64,000 nucleotides of DNA from contig JAIGNY010000732.1 of the NCBI GenBank assembly GCA_020152595.1, positions 1-64,000 of the forward strand, given 5' to 3'. Shown here piece by piece: positions 10,390-21,640 of this stretch; within the stretch, counting starts at the first letter, position 1, and each line of letters starts with the position of its first letter. The notes below the pieces were generated by a model that ran no database searches, had not been told where the DNA came from, and saw only the letters and a list, made by a program, of their open reading frames with translations. This DNA comes from Chiridota heheva (taxonomy: Eukaryota > Echinodermata > Holothuroidea > Apodida > Chiridotidae). Made by a program: the position numbers and the translations under genes.

Positions 10390-13300
10390 GTAGAAGATTG
10401 AGTGATGCGAGGACAAAGATCGAGTGATGCGAGGGCAAAGATCGAGTGATGCGAGGGCAAAGATCTAGTGATGCGAGGGCAATGATTGAGTGACGCGAGG
10501 GCAATGATTGAGTGATGCGAGGGCAATGATTGAGTGATGCGAGGGCAAAGATTGAGTGATGCGAGGGCAATGATTGAGTGATGCAAGGGCAATGATTGAG
10601 TGATGCGAGAGCAAAGATTGAGTGATACGAGGACAAAGATTGAGTGATGCGAGGACAAAGATTTGAGTGATGCGAGGGCAATGATTGAGTGATGCGAGGA
10701 CAAAGATTGAGTGATGCGAGGAGGGCAAAGATTGAGTGATGCGAGGACAAAGATTGAGTGATGCGAGGACAAAGATTGAGTGATGCGAGGGCAAGATGAT
10801 GCGAGGGCAATGATTGAGTGATGCGAGGGCAAAGATTGAGTGATGCGAGGCAAATTGATTGAGTGATGCGAGGCAAAGATTGAGTGATGCGAGGGCAAAG
10901 ATTGAGTGATGCGAGGACAAAGATTTGAGTGATGCGAGGACAAAGATTGAGTGATGAGAGGACAAAGATTGAGTGATGCGAGGGAGGACAAAGATTGAGT
11001 GATGCGAGGGCAAAGATTGAGTGATGCGAGGACAAAGATTGAGTGATGCGAGGGCAAAGATTGAGTGATGCGAGGGACAAAGATTGAGTGATGCGAGGAC
11101 AAAGATTGAGTGATGCGAGGCAATGATGTGATGCGAGGACAAAGATTGAGTGATGCGAGGACAAAGATTGAGTGATGCGAGAGGACAAAGATTGATGCGA
11201 GGGCAAGTGATGCGAGGACAAAGATTGAGTGATGCGAGGACAAAGATTGAGTGATGCGAGGACAAAGATTGAGTGATGCGAGGACAAAGATTGAGTGATG
11301 CGAGGGCAATGATTGATGCGAGGGCAATGATTGAGGATGCAAGGGCAATGATTGAGTGATGCGAGGGCAAAGATTGAGTGATGCAAAGATTGAGTGATGC
11401 GAGGACAAAGATTGAGTGGAGGGCAATGATTGAGTGTGCAAAGATTGAGGCGAGGGCAATGAAGATTGAGTGACGAGGGCAATGATTGAGTGATGCGAGG
11501 GCAATGATTGAGTGATGCGAGGACAAAGATTGAGTGATGCGAGGACAAAGATTGAGTGATGCGAGGGCAATGATTGAGTGATGCGAGGGCAAAGATTGAG
11601 TGATGCGAGGGATGAGTGATGAGGGCAATGATTGAGTGATGCGAGGACAAAGATTGAGTGATGCGAGGGCAATGATTGATTGCGAGGGCAAAGATTGAGT
11701 GATGCGAGGCAATGATTGAGTGATGCGAGGCAAAGATTGAGTGATGATGCAATGATTGAGTGATGCGAGGGCAATGATTGAGTGATGCGAGGGCAATGAT
11801 TGAGTGATGCGAGGACAAAGATTGAGTGATGCAATGAGGACAAAGATTGAGTGATGCGAGGGGCAAATTGAGTGATTGAGTGATGCGAGGGCAAAATTGG
11901 TGATGATTGAGTGATGCGAGGCAAAGATTGAGTGATGCGAGGGCAAAGATTGAGTGATGCGAGGGAGATTGAGTGATGCGAGGACAAAGATTGAGTGATG
12001 CGAGGACAAAGATTGAGTGATGCGAGGGCAATGATTGAGTGATGCGAGGCAAAGATTGAGTGATGCGAGGACAAAGATTGAGTGATGCGAGGGCAAAGAT
12101 TGAGTGATGCGAGGCAAAGATTGAGTGATGAGGGACAAAGATTGAGTGATGGACAAAGAAGATTGAGTGATGCGAGGCAAAGATTGAGTGATGCGAGGAC
12201 AAAGATTGATTGATGATGATGAGGCAAAGATTGAGTGATGCGAGGCAAAATTGATTGATGATGCAAAGATTGATGATGCGAGGCGCGAGGGCAAGATTGA
12301 GTGATGCGAGGCAAAGATTGAGTGATGCGAGGGCAATGATTGAGTGATGCGAGGGCAAGATTGAGTGATGCGAGGCAAATGATTGAGTGATGCGAATGAT
12401 TGAGTGATGCAAAGATTGAGTGGAGGCAAAGATTGAGTGTGATGCGAGGACAATGAATGCGAGGCAAAGATTGAGTGATGAGGGCAAGATTGAGTGATGC
12501 GAGGACAAAGATTGAGTGATGCGAGGGCAAGATTGAGTGATGCGAGGGCAATGATTGAGTGATGCGAGGGCGAGGGCAAAGATTGAGTGATGAGGGCAAT
12601 GATTGAGTGATGCGAGGACAAAGATTGAGTGATGCGAGGGCAAAGATTGAGTGATGCGAGGGCAAAGATTGAGTGATGCGAGGGCAAGATTGAGTGATGA
12701 TGGCAGGACAAAGATTGATGATTGATGCGAGGGCAAAGATTGAGTGACAAAGATTGAGTGATGCGAGGGCAAGATTGAGTGTGATGCAAAGATTGAGGAC
12801 AAAGATTGAGTGATGCGAGGACAAAGATTGAGTGATGCGAGGGCAAAGATTGAGTGATGCAGGGCAAGATTGAGTGATGCGAGGGCAATGATTGAGTGAT
12901 GCGAGGACAAAGATTGAGTGATGCGAGGGCAAATTGAGTGATTGATTGGTGATGCGAGGACAAAGATTGAGTGATCAGGCGAGGCAATGATTGAGTGATG
13001 CGAGGGCAAAGATTGAGTGATGCGAGGCAAAGATTGAGTGAGTGATGAGTGAGGGCAATGATTGAGTGATTGAGGATGCAAGATTGAGTGATGCGAGGGC
13101 AATGATTGAGTGGGGCAATGATTGAGTGTGAGGGCAAAGATTGAGTGATGCGAGGGGCAAAGATTGAGTGATGCGAGGGCAATGATTGAGTGTGATGCAA
13201 AGATTGAGTGATGCGAGGGCAAATTGATTGAGTGATGATGCGAGGCAAAGATTGAGTGATGCGAGGACAAAGATTGAGTGATGCGAGGGCAAGATTGAGT

Positions 13301-14128
13301 GATGCGAGGGCAAAGATTGAGTGATGCGAGGGCAATGATTGAGTGATGCGAGGGCAATGATTGAGTGTGATGCGAGGGCAATGATTGAGTGATGCGAGGG
13401 CAAAGATTGAGTGATGCGAGGGCAAAGATTGAGTGATGCGAGGACAAAGATTGAGTGATGCGAGGGCAAAGATTGAGTGATGCGAGGGCAATGATTGAGT
13501 GTGATGCGAGGGCAATGATTGAGTGATGCGAGGGCAAGATTGAGTGATGCGAGGGCAATGATTGAGTGTGATGCGAGGACAAAGATTGAGTGATGCGAGG
13601 GCAATGATTGAGTGATGCGAGGGCAATGATTGAGTGATGCGAGGGCAATGATTGAGTGATGCGAGGGCAAGATTGCGAGGGCAATGATTGGAGATTGAGT
13701 GATGCGAGGGCAATGATTGAGTGAGTGATGATGAGAGGCAATGATTGAGTGATGCGAGGGCAATGATTGAGTGATGCGAGGCAAAGATTGCAAAGATTGA
13801 TGCGAGGCAAAGATTGAGTGATGCGAGGGCAAAGATTGAGTGCGCAAAGATTGAGTGGCAAAGGCAATCGAGTGATGCGAGGGCAAAGATTGAGTGATGC
13901 GAGGGCAATGATTGAGTGATGCGAGGGCAAAGATTGAGTGATGCGAGGGCAAAGATTGAGTGATGCGAGGGCAATGATTGAGTGATGCGAGGGCAAAGAT
14001 TGAGTGATGCGAGGGCAAAGATTGAGTGATGCGAGGGCAATGATTGAGTGATGCGAGGGCAATGATTGAGTGATGCGAGGGCAATGATTGAGTGATGCGA
14101 GGGCAAAGATTGAGTGATGCGAGGGCAA
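10390..14128 (-). repeat. 22-bp minisatellite, 3.7 kb
   Basis: Around 160-170 tandem copies of a unit with core GATTGAGTGATGCGAGGG plus CAAA or CAAT; GAGGACAAA is the main variant. Each unit carries one CpG. Because 22 is not a multiple of 3, the minus strand translates to the same 22-residue period (…LNLCPRITQSLPSHHSIFAL…) in every frame and has no stop in the consensus. This creates overlapping frames of 400-1280 codons. The plus strand has TGA in each unit. Units near both edges are regular; between about 11.1 and 13.8 kb many are shortened by 1 to several bases. There are no splice sites or other coding evidence. Confidence 0.95.
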
Positions 14129-14346
14129 TATCGGTGTAACCAGCTTCTACAGTTCTATGCATTATCCTGTACCTAATGCGTTATTGCCTTTATTCATTAA
14201 CCCTTTTATTTTTGAACAGCTTTAATACAATATTCATAGCAAATTCATAAATAATTATTTTCCTCTTACATGTGCGTCTGGGACTATTTTCAATGGGAGG
14301 GCTGACAACTTTTGCCTAAAAATTAGCAGAAATTCATACATGTTTA

Positions 14347-14571
14347 CAGTGGCGTAGCTAAAAATATTGCAGGGGGGCAAAAACCATTAAAAAGAAATCC
14401 AAGATGACTAGTATATAACTGAAACTTAAAAGACGGATCTCTCTCATTAGGATTACCAAAACAATCAAATATACTGAATATCATGTGGTGCATATGTTCC
14501 GACTTTTTGGGAATTTGCGGGGGAAATTACTATGCTGCCCCCTCTCCCACTCCATATTAGCCACGCCACTG
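14347..14571. mobile_element. hAT-type MITE (225 bp) with 8-bp target duplication
   Basis: The ends are CAGTGGCGTAGCTAA and TTAGCCACGCCACTG, an inverted pair with the CAGTGGCG-type terminus common in hAT elements, and inner G-runs/C-runs (GGGGGGCA / TGCCCCC) are also inverted. The flanks CATGTTTA (14339-14346) and CATGTTTG (14572-14579) agree at 7 of 8 positions, as an 8-bp hAT duplication would. No transposase. Confidence 0.8.
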
Positions 14572-14579
14572 CATGTTTG

Positions 14580-15870
14580 TACATGCAGGCAAAAAGTAAA
14601 GTTTCGTAGTGCTGGTGCGTTACTTCCCATATCAGATAATTCACATGTATTACTGAAATGGTCAATACTGTCAGCAACAAAATTTTAAAACGATTTACTC
14701 CCGCCATGCATATATTATGAAGTAAAACTTGTCGATAATGATAACACGGACACATCTGTCCAACATGATTTTTTGAACTAGTTAAGAAAGTGAATCAAAA
14801 AATCAAAGTTTAAATCTTAATTTTCAATTCTCCTATTTCTGATTACTAACATAAACATGGAACATTATCTTATCATTCTCTGAAGATATCAGGCACAGCC
14901 TGCGAATATAATGATTGCTACTACGATGAAGATGACGAAACTATGATGATGCGTGTGCACTTTAACAACATTATACTTCTACATGTGCATTGTAAGCCAT
15001 CTGGCCAAGAGCCACTTGTTCAGGTGTTCAAATGCAAGGCTTTTTTTTTATTGCAACATAACCTTTGGCTTACATGCAGATTTATTGCTTTTTGGGAACT
15101 TTGAGCATTAGTATATGTAATGGAGTTTACTCTGTCTCAGTCTGAAGTGCAAACACAAATATTTAAATGCATAGAATCATTTTTCAAATGATTGTTTAAG
15201 TTTGATCTTAACAGGGATGGTTTATTTTATGTCATATTTTTGATATTTACTGTTTGTGTAAAACTTTATCTGCTTATTTAAAAAAAATATATAATTTGTA
15301 TGACATTTTGTTTCACAGAGTATATAATTTGTATTGATTTATTCAAAACTTCATTGATTATTTATAACGGTTATAATGTGGAGATTTGGCGTTGTATAAC
15401 AATACTTAAGTTCAATGCATTCAAACGTTCTTTATGTGATCATTGATCATTTTTGTGATATTTCAATTGTATGAAATCTGTATTTATTTACCAACAACTT
15501 CTGTTAATGATCTATAACGGTTATCAGTAGGGAATTGTTATAATAAAACTTAAATTTACTGCTTTCCAGTAGTTCTTTACTTGGTTAGTAACCTCCTGCT
15601 TTGACTTATTGCCTTGTGAAATTGTTTGACTCAATAGATTCAAATATAGACATGATGGGCCACATTTAAATTTCTATGCCTATGTAAATGCGTAAAGGTG
15701 ATATACCACCTAACATTGACGAGGACCATTTTGATATCTTACTACAATAGTTGAAGACTCGTCAAAAGTGGAATACGTTCTTTGTATAACCACAAATTTT
15801 CCGTAATGCGATTTTTGAACGCTTTTACCATTTTGTTCAAATCTAAATTGAAAATTCACGTCCATAACAT
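14580..15870. other. Unannotated; diverged ~145-bp duplication at 15330-15600
   Basis: Mostly AT-rich. At 15330-15600 two diverged copies of a block containing TTATAACGGTTAT / CTATAACGGTTATCAG, AACTTAAxTTxA and GTTCTTTA follow each other. No coding signal. Confidence 0.4.
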
Positions 15871-16035
15871 ACAATTCTGGACAAAACTATTGGACCCTTT
15901 TCTTCACCCTTTCTACCCCATTTCAATGTTGGAAGAAAATTTTGAAAGTCAAAAAGTCAGTGCAGGTCCAAGTCATGTCCCAATATGGAAATGTGGTAGA
16001 AGGGGGAAATGGTCAACACTTTTGTCCAGAATTGT
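15871..16035. mobile_element. Small fold-back element (165 bp)
   Basis: Begins ACAATTCTGGACAAAACTAT and ends ACACTTTTGTCCAGAATTGT, near-perfect inverted termini that extend inward (TGGACCC...CTACCCCATTTC against GAAATGTGGTAGAAG). No gene inside. A non-autonomous DNA element is the simplest reading. Confidence 0.65.
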
Positions 16036-16167
16036 CTGAGAAATGAAGATAATGTGTGTGATTTGTACATATCCATGAGAGCAGATGAAAAACAAAATAT
16101 AAGAACATGACATGGAAAACCCCAAACAGTTAAGGATTTCATGAAAACAAAATCTTATCTTTGCTTC

Positions 16168-16194
16168 TGAAAAAAAAAAAAAAAAAAAAAAAAA
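16168..16194 (+). repeat. Poly(A) run
   Basis: A run of about 25 A residues, without a recognisable retroposon body upstream. Confidence 0.9.
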
Positions 16195-16573
16195 TTACAA
16201 TGAAGTAACAGAAAAGCACCATGTTGAACCTATCTGTAATCCACTGAATATCTATAAAGGTTTATACATCCTTCATGTGTGCATTAAAAACAGAATACAA
16301 GTTATACCATGTGTAGTTCCTTGTTAAAACTTGCAAGTTATTAATAATGAAGACTATATACAAAGCTATACTGTGTTGTGTATGGTGGTAACATAGAGCT
16401 TTTAACTGAAAATGTACTCATGCAAAAAGCAATGAATGACCGCCTGGTGATTGGATTGCATGTGTGTCCTTGCTCAGGTCAGAGAAAGGTGATTTGTGAT
16501 TGTTGTATAAAATTGGCTGTCTAGATGCCCTTGGTAATTCTGATTGTCTCCACTAAGGGAAAACAATTATACA

Positions 16574-16605
16574 TGACAGGGATGTCACTGACCAAAAGGG
16601 GCATT
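16574..16605 (+). repeat. Isolated unit of the ~25-bp minisatellite
   Basis: GACAGGGATGTCACTGACC followed by AAAAGGGGCA matches the array at 4838-6182 but stands alone in otherwise unrelated sequence. Confidence 0.8.
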
Positions 16606-16792
16606 TACAAGGCATCAAGGGCACATTGAGGGCCGGTTTGAATGCATACTTTGAAATGTAAATAAGGGAATAATCAATGCACTAAGTAGTGTCCCTGCAA
16701 ATTGCCAGGGGAACTATCATCAGCATGGAAAAAAAGGCAAAATAGTTATCAAAAGTGTGTTCTTGTGAACAAAATGTAGAGTTCTTAATGGA

Positions 16793-16888
16793 AAGGGGCA
16801 GGGTGGGGGGAATAAGGGGTAGGGTGGGGCAATAAGGGGCAGGGTGGGGAAATAAGGGGCAGGGTGGGGGAAATAAGAGGCAGGGTGG
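16793..16888 (+). repeat. G-rich ~20-bp tandem repeat (five units)
   Basis: Units AATAAGGGGCAGGGTGGGG repeat with small changes. Four G-runs occur in each pair of units, so the plus strand has G-quadruplex potential. Confidence 0.85.
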
Positions 16889-17691
16889 AGCACCCCTCTG
16901 AAAACGTTAAACTAGGGACTTTGAATCAATTGGTGTAGTTAAATTTAACCATAGACATTCCTTATTCCTATAATTGTTTGTTGCCTCTTTACCCCTTTTT
17001 GTAGGACTGTCTAAAATTTCTTCATAATTTTCATCTGTGTGTAACCACCCCCTTATATTGTTAAATATCTGAATTACAGTAAATTATATATAATACAACA
17101 TTAAATACATGCAGTCTCTTTTCAGATAGATGGAGCAAAAAAGTTTCCATCAAATGGGGTCATTTACATTACAATGGAATATCATCAAATTAGATCATCT
17201 AAAAAACATTCTTTGATCAGCATAATAGTTGAAATAAATGAAAATCTAAATTAAACACTTCTAGTGAGTTTTTAGCACAATTAAGCACATTGAAATTTAT
17301 CCACATGACATAGCTAATACTACATTTTCTTCCATTTCTAGAATGGTACACACAATGATGTTTTTTTTATTCTAAAGAAAATATTTTTTTTACAAAAAGA
17401 CGTATACTTAATTAATTGTAAATAGTTTTTACAACCCATTTATTTGCTTTCTTTCTCAATATGAGCTTCTTAAATGTGATTTTTGCACAAACTTCAAAGG
17501 AAGTGTACACTATTTTTCAAACAAACACATTTACATAAATCAAGCAATCATTAAAAAACTTTTGTTGCAGTTATTACTTATGTTTATTCGATAACATACA
17601 CCACTCCAAAATCCTATTTAATCTTTTACAGGGACCTTATCAAATTATATACTTCACCTTAGATATTCTCCCTTTCCATAATTACATTTTG
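16889..17691. other. Unannotated AT-rich sequence
   Basis: No exon, repeat or RNA gene recognised. Confidence 0.4.
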
Positions 17692-18276
17692 TTAAAGGAT
17701 TAGTTCAGTAGTCACGCATATCCATCTTATATGAAAGAGAATTTCAAAAGAAACAAAATGGTGAAGAAAGCATTACAAAATCTTATTCCGTGAAGGAGAT
17801 ATTCAGGTTTAAAGCTCTGTCTTATCTGTGTAGAAATGACTGGTGTTGTAAGTCTACCATGAAAAGTTGGTGTCTTCATCCTCACATTCTTAACAATTGT
17901 TAATGTATTTTAAAGAAAGTTTTTTTCTCTCACGTTTTTTACTATTTAAATTATTTTTCCTTGAACTTTCTTCAGTGGTATATTATAGATACCCTTCCTA
18001 TATTAAGTTTAACTACTTTTTTATCCCATGGTATTTAAGCTACAAAATTGCAGGACAAAATATGATAGAATACGTAAAGACTTTGAAGAATCTGAACTAG
18101 AGGAATCACAAATAGTCTGATTTCAGTCGCTTCTACACATGATGTTACCAAACTTAAAACCTAGATATCTATTTTTACGGAATAAGATTTTTGACTGCTA
18201 TCTTCACCATTTTCTTACTTTTGAAGTCCTCTTTCATTTTAGATAGATTTGCTTGACTCTTGAACTAATCCTTTAA
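17692..18276. mobile_element. TTAA-flanked MITE, family 2, complete copy A (585 bp)
   Basis: Left end TTAAAGGATTAGTTCAGTAG, right end GAACTAATCCTTTAA. The arms continue with ATCTTATATGAAAGAG and AACAAAATGGTGAAGAAAG on the left and their reverse complements on the right. The two arms can be told apart by GTAGAAATGACTGG (left) and GTCTGATTTCAGTCGCTTC (right). No transposase. Other copies: 37676-37954, 38013-38195, 40240-40751 and 57755-58652. Confidence 0.85.
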
Positions 18277-19337
18277 GGATTTCTTTTTGGTAAGGGAAAA
18301 ATCCAGTCTGACCGTATTTACTCTAAGATCTGGCTAAATCCGGTTCCAGCCCGATCTAAAAATTTGGATCCGGTGCATTCTTAAAATGAGTGACAAATGG
18401 CATGCGGTCCAGGTCAAACCACTTTATGGGTCCAGGGGGCAAATGGGTCCAGGGTGAAAGCCCCTGGAAGCTCTGATGATTCATTGTAATTTACATTAAT
18501 GAAACACTCACTAGCTCTGTTTTAAATACCTCCTTATTTCCAGCAGAGCAAGTCTTTAAATTTTCCACATGACCTTTTGTTGAGTTAATAATGTCATTCT
18601 AAGAATCATCACAAACTGTGAGATCATTTACAATAATAAAGTATATAGTGTGATGTACCCAGCATGTCCAGTTTGGCAGATGTAAGACAATACCAATAAT
18701 GTACCCACTCCCGTACATACGCCCTGTAGGTACACTATGGATATCGCCCTATATCTCTAAAACTGGACATACTGGGAACATCACATTATAGACATTATTA
18801 ATGCAGATGATCTTACGATTCATTTGGTATCCTTTTTAAAAAGATCGGTAAATGTGTCGGTTTTGACCTCTCTATAGTAACCAATCAAAAGTGTAATGAC
18901 CTTTAGGATATTTCCGACCATAGCAAGATATTCGAAGGTAAAGGATATGACCAACTATACCTTTTTGAATTCCTTATGACCAGCGGAGTAATTTAATACA
19001 TTTATTTATAGGAATAGGCCATTTTAAAATTTTGACCCCATACTAACATTTGACCTTGAATTGCTCCTGACCTAGACTTCAAAAACCAGGCACCCCTCTC
19101 TATAATTTTGCTATAGGACATAAACATAAAATGTACAAAGTTTGGTGCTTTAGTCCAATGTGTATAGATATGAGCCAAAACCATTCTGACATTGGAGCAT
19201 TTTAAGCCTAAATACTGTTACAATTACCAGAACAATTTATTCTGTTAAACCAAAGTCATCTTTTATTGATCAGTTATTCGGTACATTCTCTTAAATCTAC
19301 TATTTACAAATTTAGAATAATTTACCGAGTGACTTAC
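18277..19337. other. Unannotated
   Basis: AT-rich sequence. Near 18650-18790 a segment repeats as an imperfect inversion (ATGTACCCAGCATGTCCAG against CTGGACATACTGGGAACATC), perhaps another small fold-back element. No exon. Confidence 0.4.
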
Positions 19338-19410
19338 CTTACATACATAACTGAAAACTGCCCACTTTGCTGTGTAATTCCATGCCCTGTTGAACACAGA
19401 TTTGATCATA
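19338..19410 (-). CDS. Candidate exon (unrecognised)
   Basis: Minus strand: acceptor ...TTTCCTGGTATGACAG and donor GTAAGT enclose 73 bases. The open frame reads MIKSVFNRAWNYTAKWAVFS then YVCK. An alternative acceptor CAACAG at about 19391 keeps the same frame. Its entry phase fits the exit phase of the candidate at 20534-20467 in one frame. This rests on splice consensus and plausible composition only; chance is possible. Confidence 0.3.
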
Positions 19411-19748
19411 CTGTCATACCAGGAAAGTAACAATATTATACAGCACTACATTCATATGATAACTACAAAGTAGCCTACTTGCATGTTGATCTCTTTCAAA
19501 GAATTAGTTAAATGGTGATTCAGCTGTTTTGGCATTTGACTATTGTGACATAGTCACGTGGTTGTAGTTCTTTACGTAAATTGATCTTTTGACATTAGAT
19601 CATAATGGAATTTCGGTGACATTTTGATTATTTGATATATATTTTTGGTCATAAATATCCTTTTTTAGAAATCAAGGTTATGACCTTCACAAGTCATAAA
19701 TATTTCTATGTATCTTTGATACTTTTATGTAACTATTGTTGTGTGTGT

Positions 19749-20012
19749 GTATGGAGACCAGTGATACACACTGACTGATAAGTATGGAGACCAGTGATGC
19801 ACTCTGACTGATAAGTATGGAGTCCAGTGATGCACACTGACTGATAAGTATGGAGACCAGTGATACACACTGACTGATAAGTATGGAGACCAGTGATGCA
19901 CACTGACTGATAAGTATGGAGACCAGTGATGCACACTGACTGATAAGTATGGAGACCAGTGATGCACACTGACTGATAAGTATGGAGACCAGTGATACTC
20001 ACTGACTGATAA
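19749..20012 (-). repeat. 33-bp minisatellite (eight units)
   Basis: The unit core GTATGGAGACCAGTGATGCA followed by CACTGACTGATAA repeats eight times with a few substitutions. At 33 bp it preserves frame, so two minus-strand frames show 11-residue repeats (HHWSPYLSVSV and ITGLHTYQSVC). No coding support beyond periodicity. A short GT run precedes it. Confidence 0.95.
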
Positions 20013-20466
20013 GCACTAACTGTCATGGATGTATATTAATGAGCGTGATCTCCTCCTAGACCCCCTCCCATGAAAAACTGTTCAAATTTAGTCCACTTCT
20101 ATTGACAAAATGTCAACGAAAAAGGGTTTTTTATATTTATTCTTTTATCGGAATGCTAGGATTTACAAAATATTTGTATGTACAATGAGACTAGAAAATA
20201 CAATGGATATTCAACTGTCAAAGTACCCCCCTCCACCCCTCTACCCCCACCAAAAGAAGAAGAAAAAGTACAAACATATGACGGAAACTCTTCTCTCAAT
20301 TCCCATTGTTATTCATCTTGCCCAAACTTTGTGCCGCTTTTATTTTCGTCCCAGTATCCTTCGACGAAAGTCACGGCACATGTTCATATGAACTATGCAA
20401 CAACTTTTATCCATATTAGTCCATTATAATGTGAAGTTCATATGGGTTTGTTGATTGATTACTTAC

Positions 20467-20534
20467 ATTTGGACCGGCCTTGAGCTCTTGGGGGTGTAAA
20501 GTTTGTTTGTATGGTAGGTGACGGACTTGGCAAG
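20467..20534 (-). CDS. Candidate exon (unrecognised)
   Basis: Minus strand: acceptor CTGCTGGCAG and donor GTAAGT enclose 68 bases. One frame reads LAKSVTYHTNKLYTPKSSRP then VQ and leaves two bases; a second frame is also open and extends further upstream, so the coding frame is undecided. In the first frame the phase joins correctly to 19410-19338. The acceptor has a poor pyrimidine tract. Low confidence. Confidence 0.25.
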
Positions 20535-20889
20535 CTGCCAGCAGTGATTCACAGGGATTAAAACATGAACCTGAACTGAGTACATGTGCGTAGTTTATGC
20601 AAAGAGCTTCATGTATAGGTGATTTTATGATAATATGTACGTTGAATTGCATTAAATTCCTATATAGTTCAATTGTTTTGATCAGAATTTATTATGCGTA
20701 ATGTATGTTATGTTATGTGTGTAAATCAGCGGATGACATAAATAGAGCGAGATTAAAAGGAGATCTGTTTAAACACTTAATTAATTAACCGAATTGAACT
20801 TTTGAGTGCCGGCGGAAGAGTGAATCTTAGAGCCAAGTCCTGGGCGGGAATTGTGAGTTCTGGGCGGGCCCGACCAGCGCCGCCCACCG

Positions 20890-21640
20890 TAGCTAGAACC
20901 CTGTTAATGAATAGGCGGAGTTTAAGGTAAAAACTTGAAATGTTCATGTTTCAACAACTGCATCATGAAGCAATATTTTTCCTTGTGAGAAATGGTCCGT
21001 CAATCATTTACAGTTAATGGACACATCACCTCAGGCAGTTATTTTTATCACCAGTTTGCAAACAAATTTCTCCCACTAATACGCTTAACGCTGATGAGTG
21101 ATTTCAATGACAAAAGTGCCCTGATTACTCAACACTGGCTTTCTGTAATCTTATTAACACACAAATAACCTTAGGCTATTTGACTGTGGTGTGCATGGGA
21201 ATGGTAGATAAACAATCATTGTTTGGAGTGGAAACACAATACACTGAACAGGAAGTCGGGTTGGTAATTGTCATACCTGAGTTTTCAGGATTAACTCGGG
21301 TGTCGGGTGCTGGTAGGCTTAAAGAGAAACTTTTCGGCATGTGCCATTTGTTTCATATTTGGTTTGATTATGTTGTTAGCTAGTGTGTAAATGTTCATGG
21401 TATAATAATGTCGGATTTCATTAACATGCATATAAAGTGCAGGGCTTATATGTGTTGAAAAGAGTTTGTAAATATGATATCTCAAGAACGATACATTTGA
21501 TTCAAGTCATATATGTGGTACACAGAATCACAGATAACCCATTGTTTTTAGATATGCCTTATTGTCTTTGGTGGTGATGTCATGCATATTAATGAGTGGG
21601 TGGGGCTTGAGGTAAAATCTTGAAATGTTCATATTTTAAA
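20890..21640 (+). repeat. ~280-bp dispersed repeat, array 2, interrupted
   Basis: Blocks GAATAGGCGGAGTTTAAGG, AAATGTTCATGTTTCAACAA and, after an interruption, CATTTGTTTCATATTTGG, GATATCTCAAGAACGATACA and CATGCATATTAATGAGTGGG match the array at 641-2080. The reading is broken by an unrelated ~370-bp insert at 20967-21340. Confidence 0.8.
20967..21340 (+). mobile_element. Element X (about 370 bp) inserted in the 280-bp repeat
   Basis: The repeat breaks after CAACAACTGCAT and resumes at CATGTGCCATTTG, with GCAT at both junctions (a possible 4-bp duplication). The insert begins CATGAAGCAATATTTTTCC and ends AAAGAGAAACTTTTCGG. The same sequence occurs in reverse at 45046-45745, so X is a dispersed repeat. 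I see no terminal inverted repeat or reading frame; class unknown (solo LTR or SINE possible). Confidence 0.6.

Noticed and set aside
10107-14162. Very long minus-strand reading frames (395-1280 codons) as genes
   Set aside because: They consist of the 22-bp repeat read in three interchangeable frames, without splice sites, domain or non-repetitive body.
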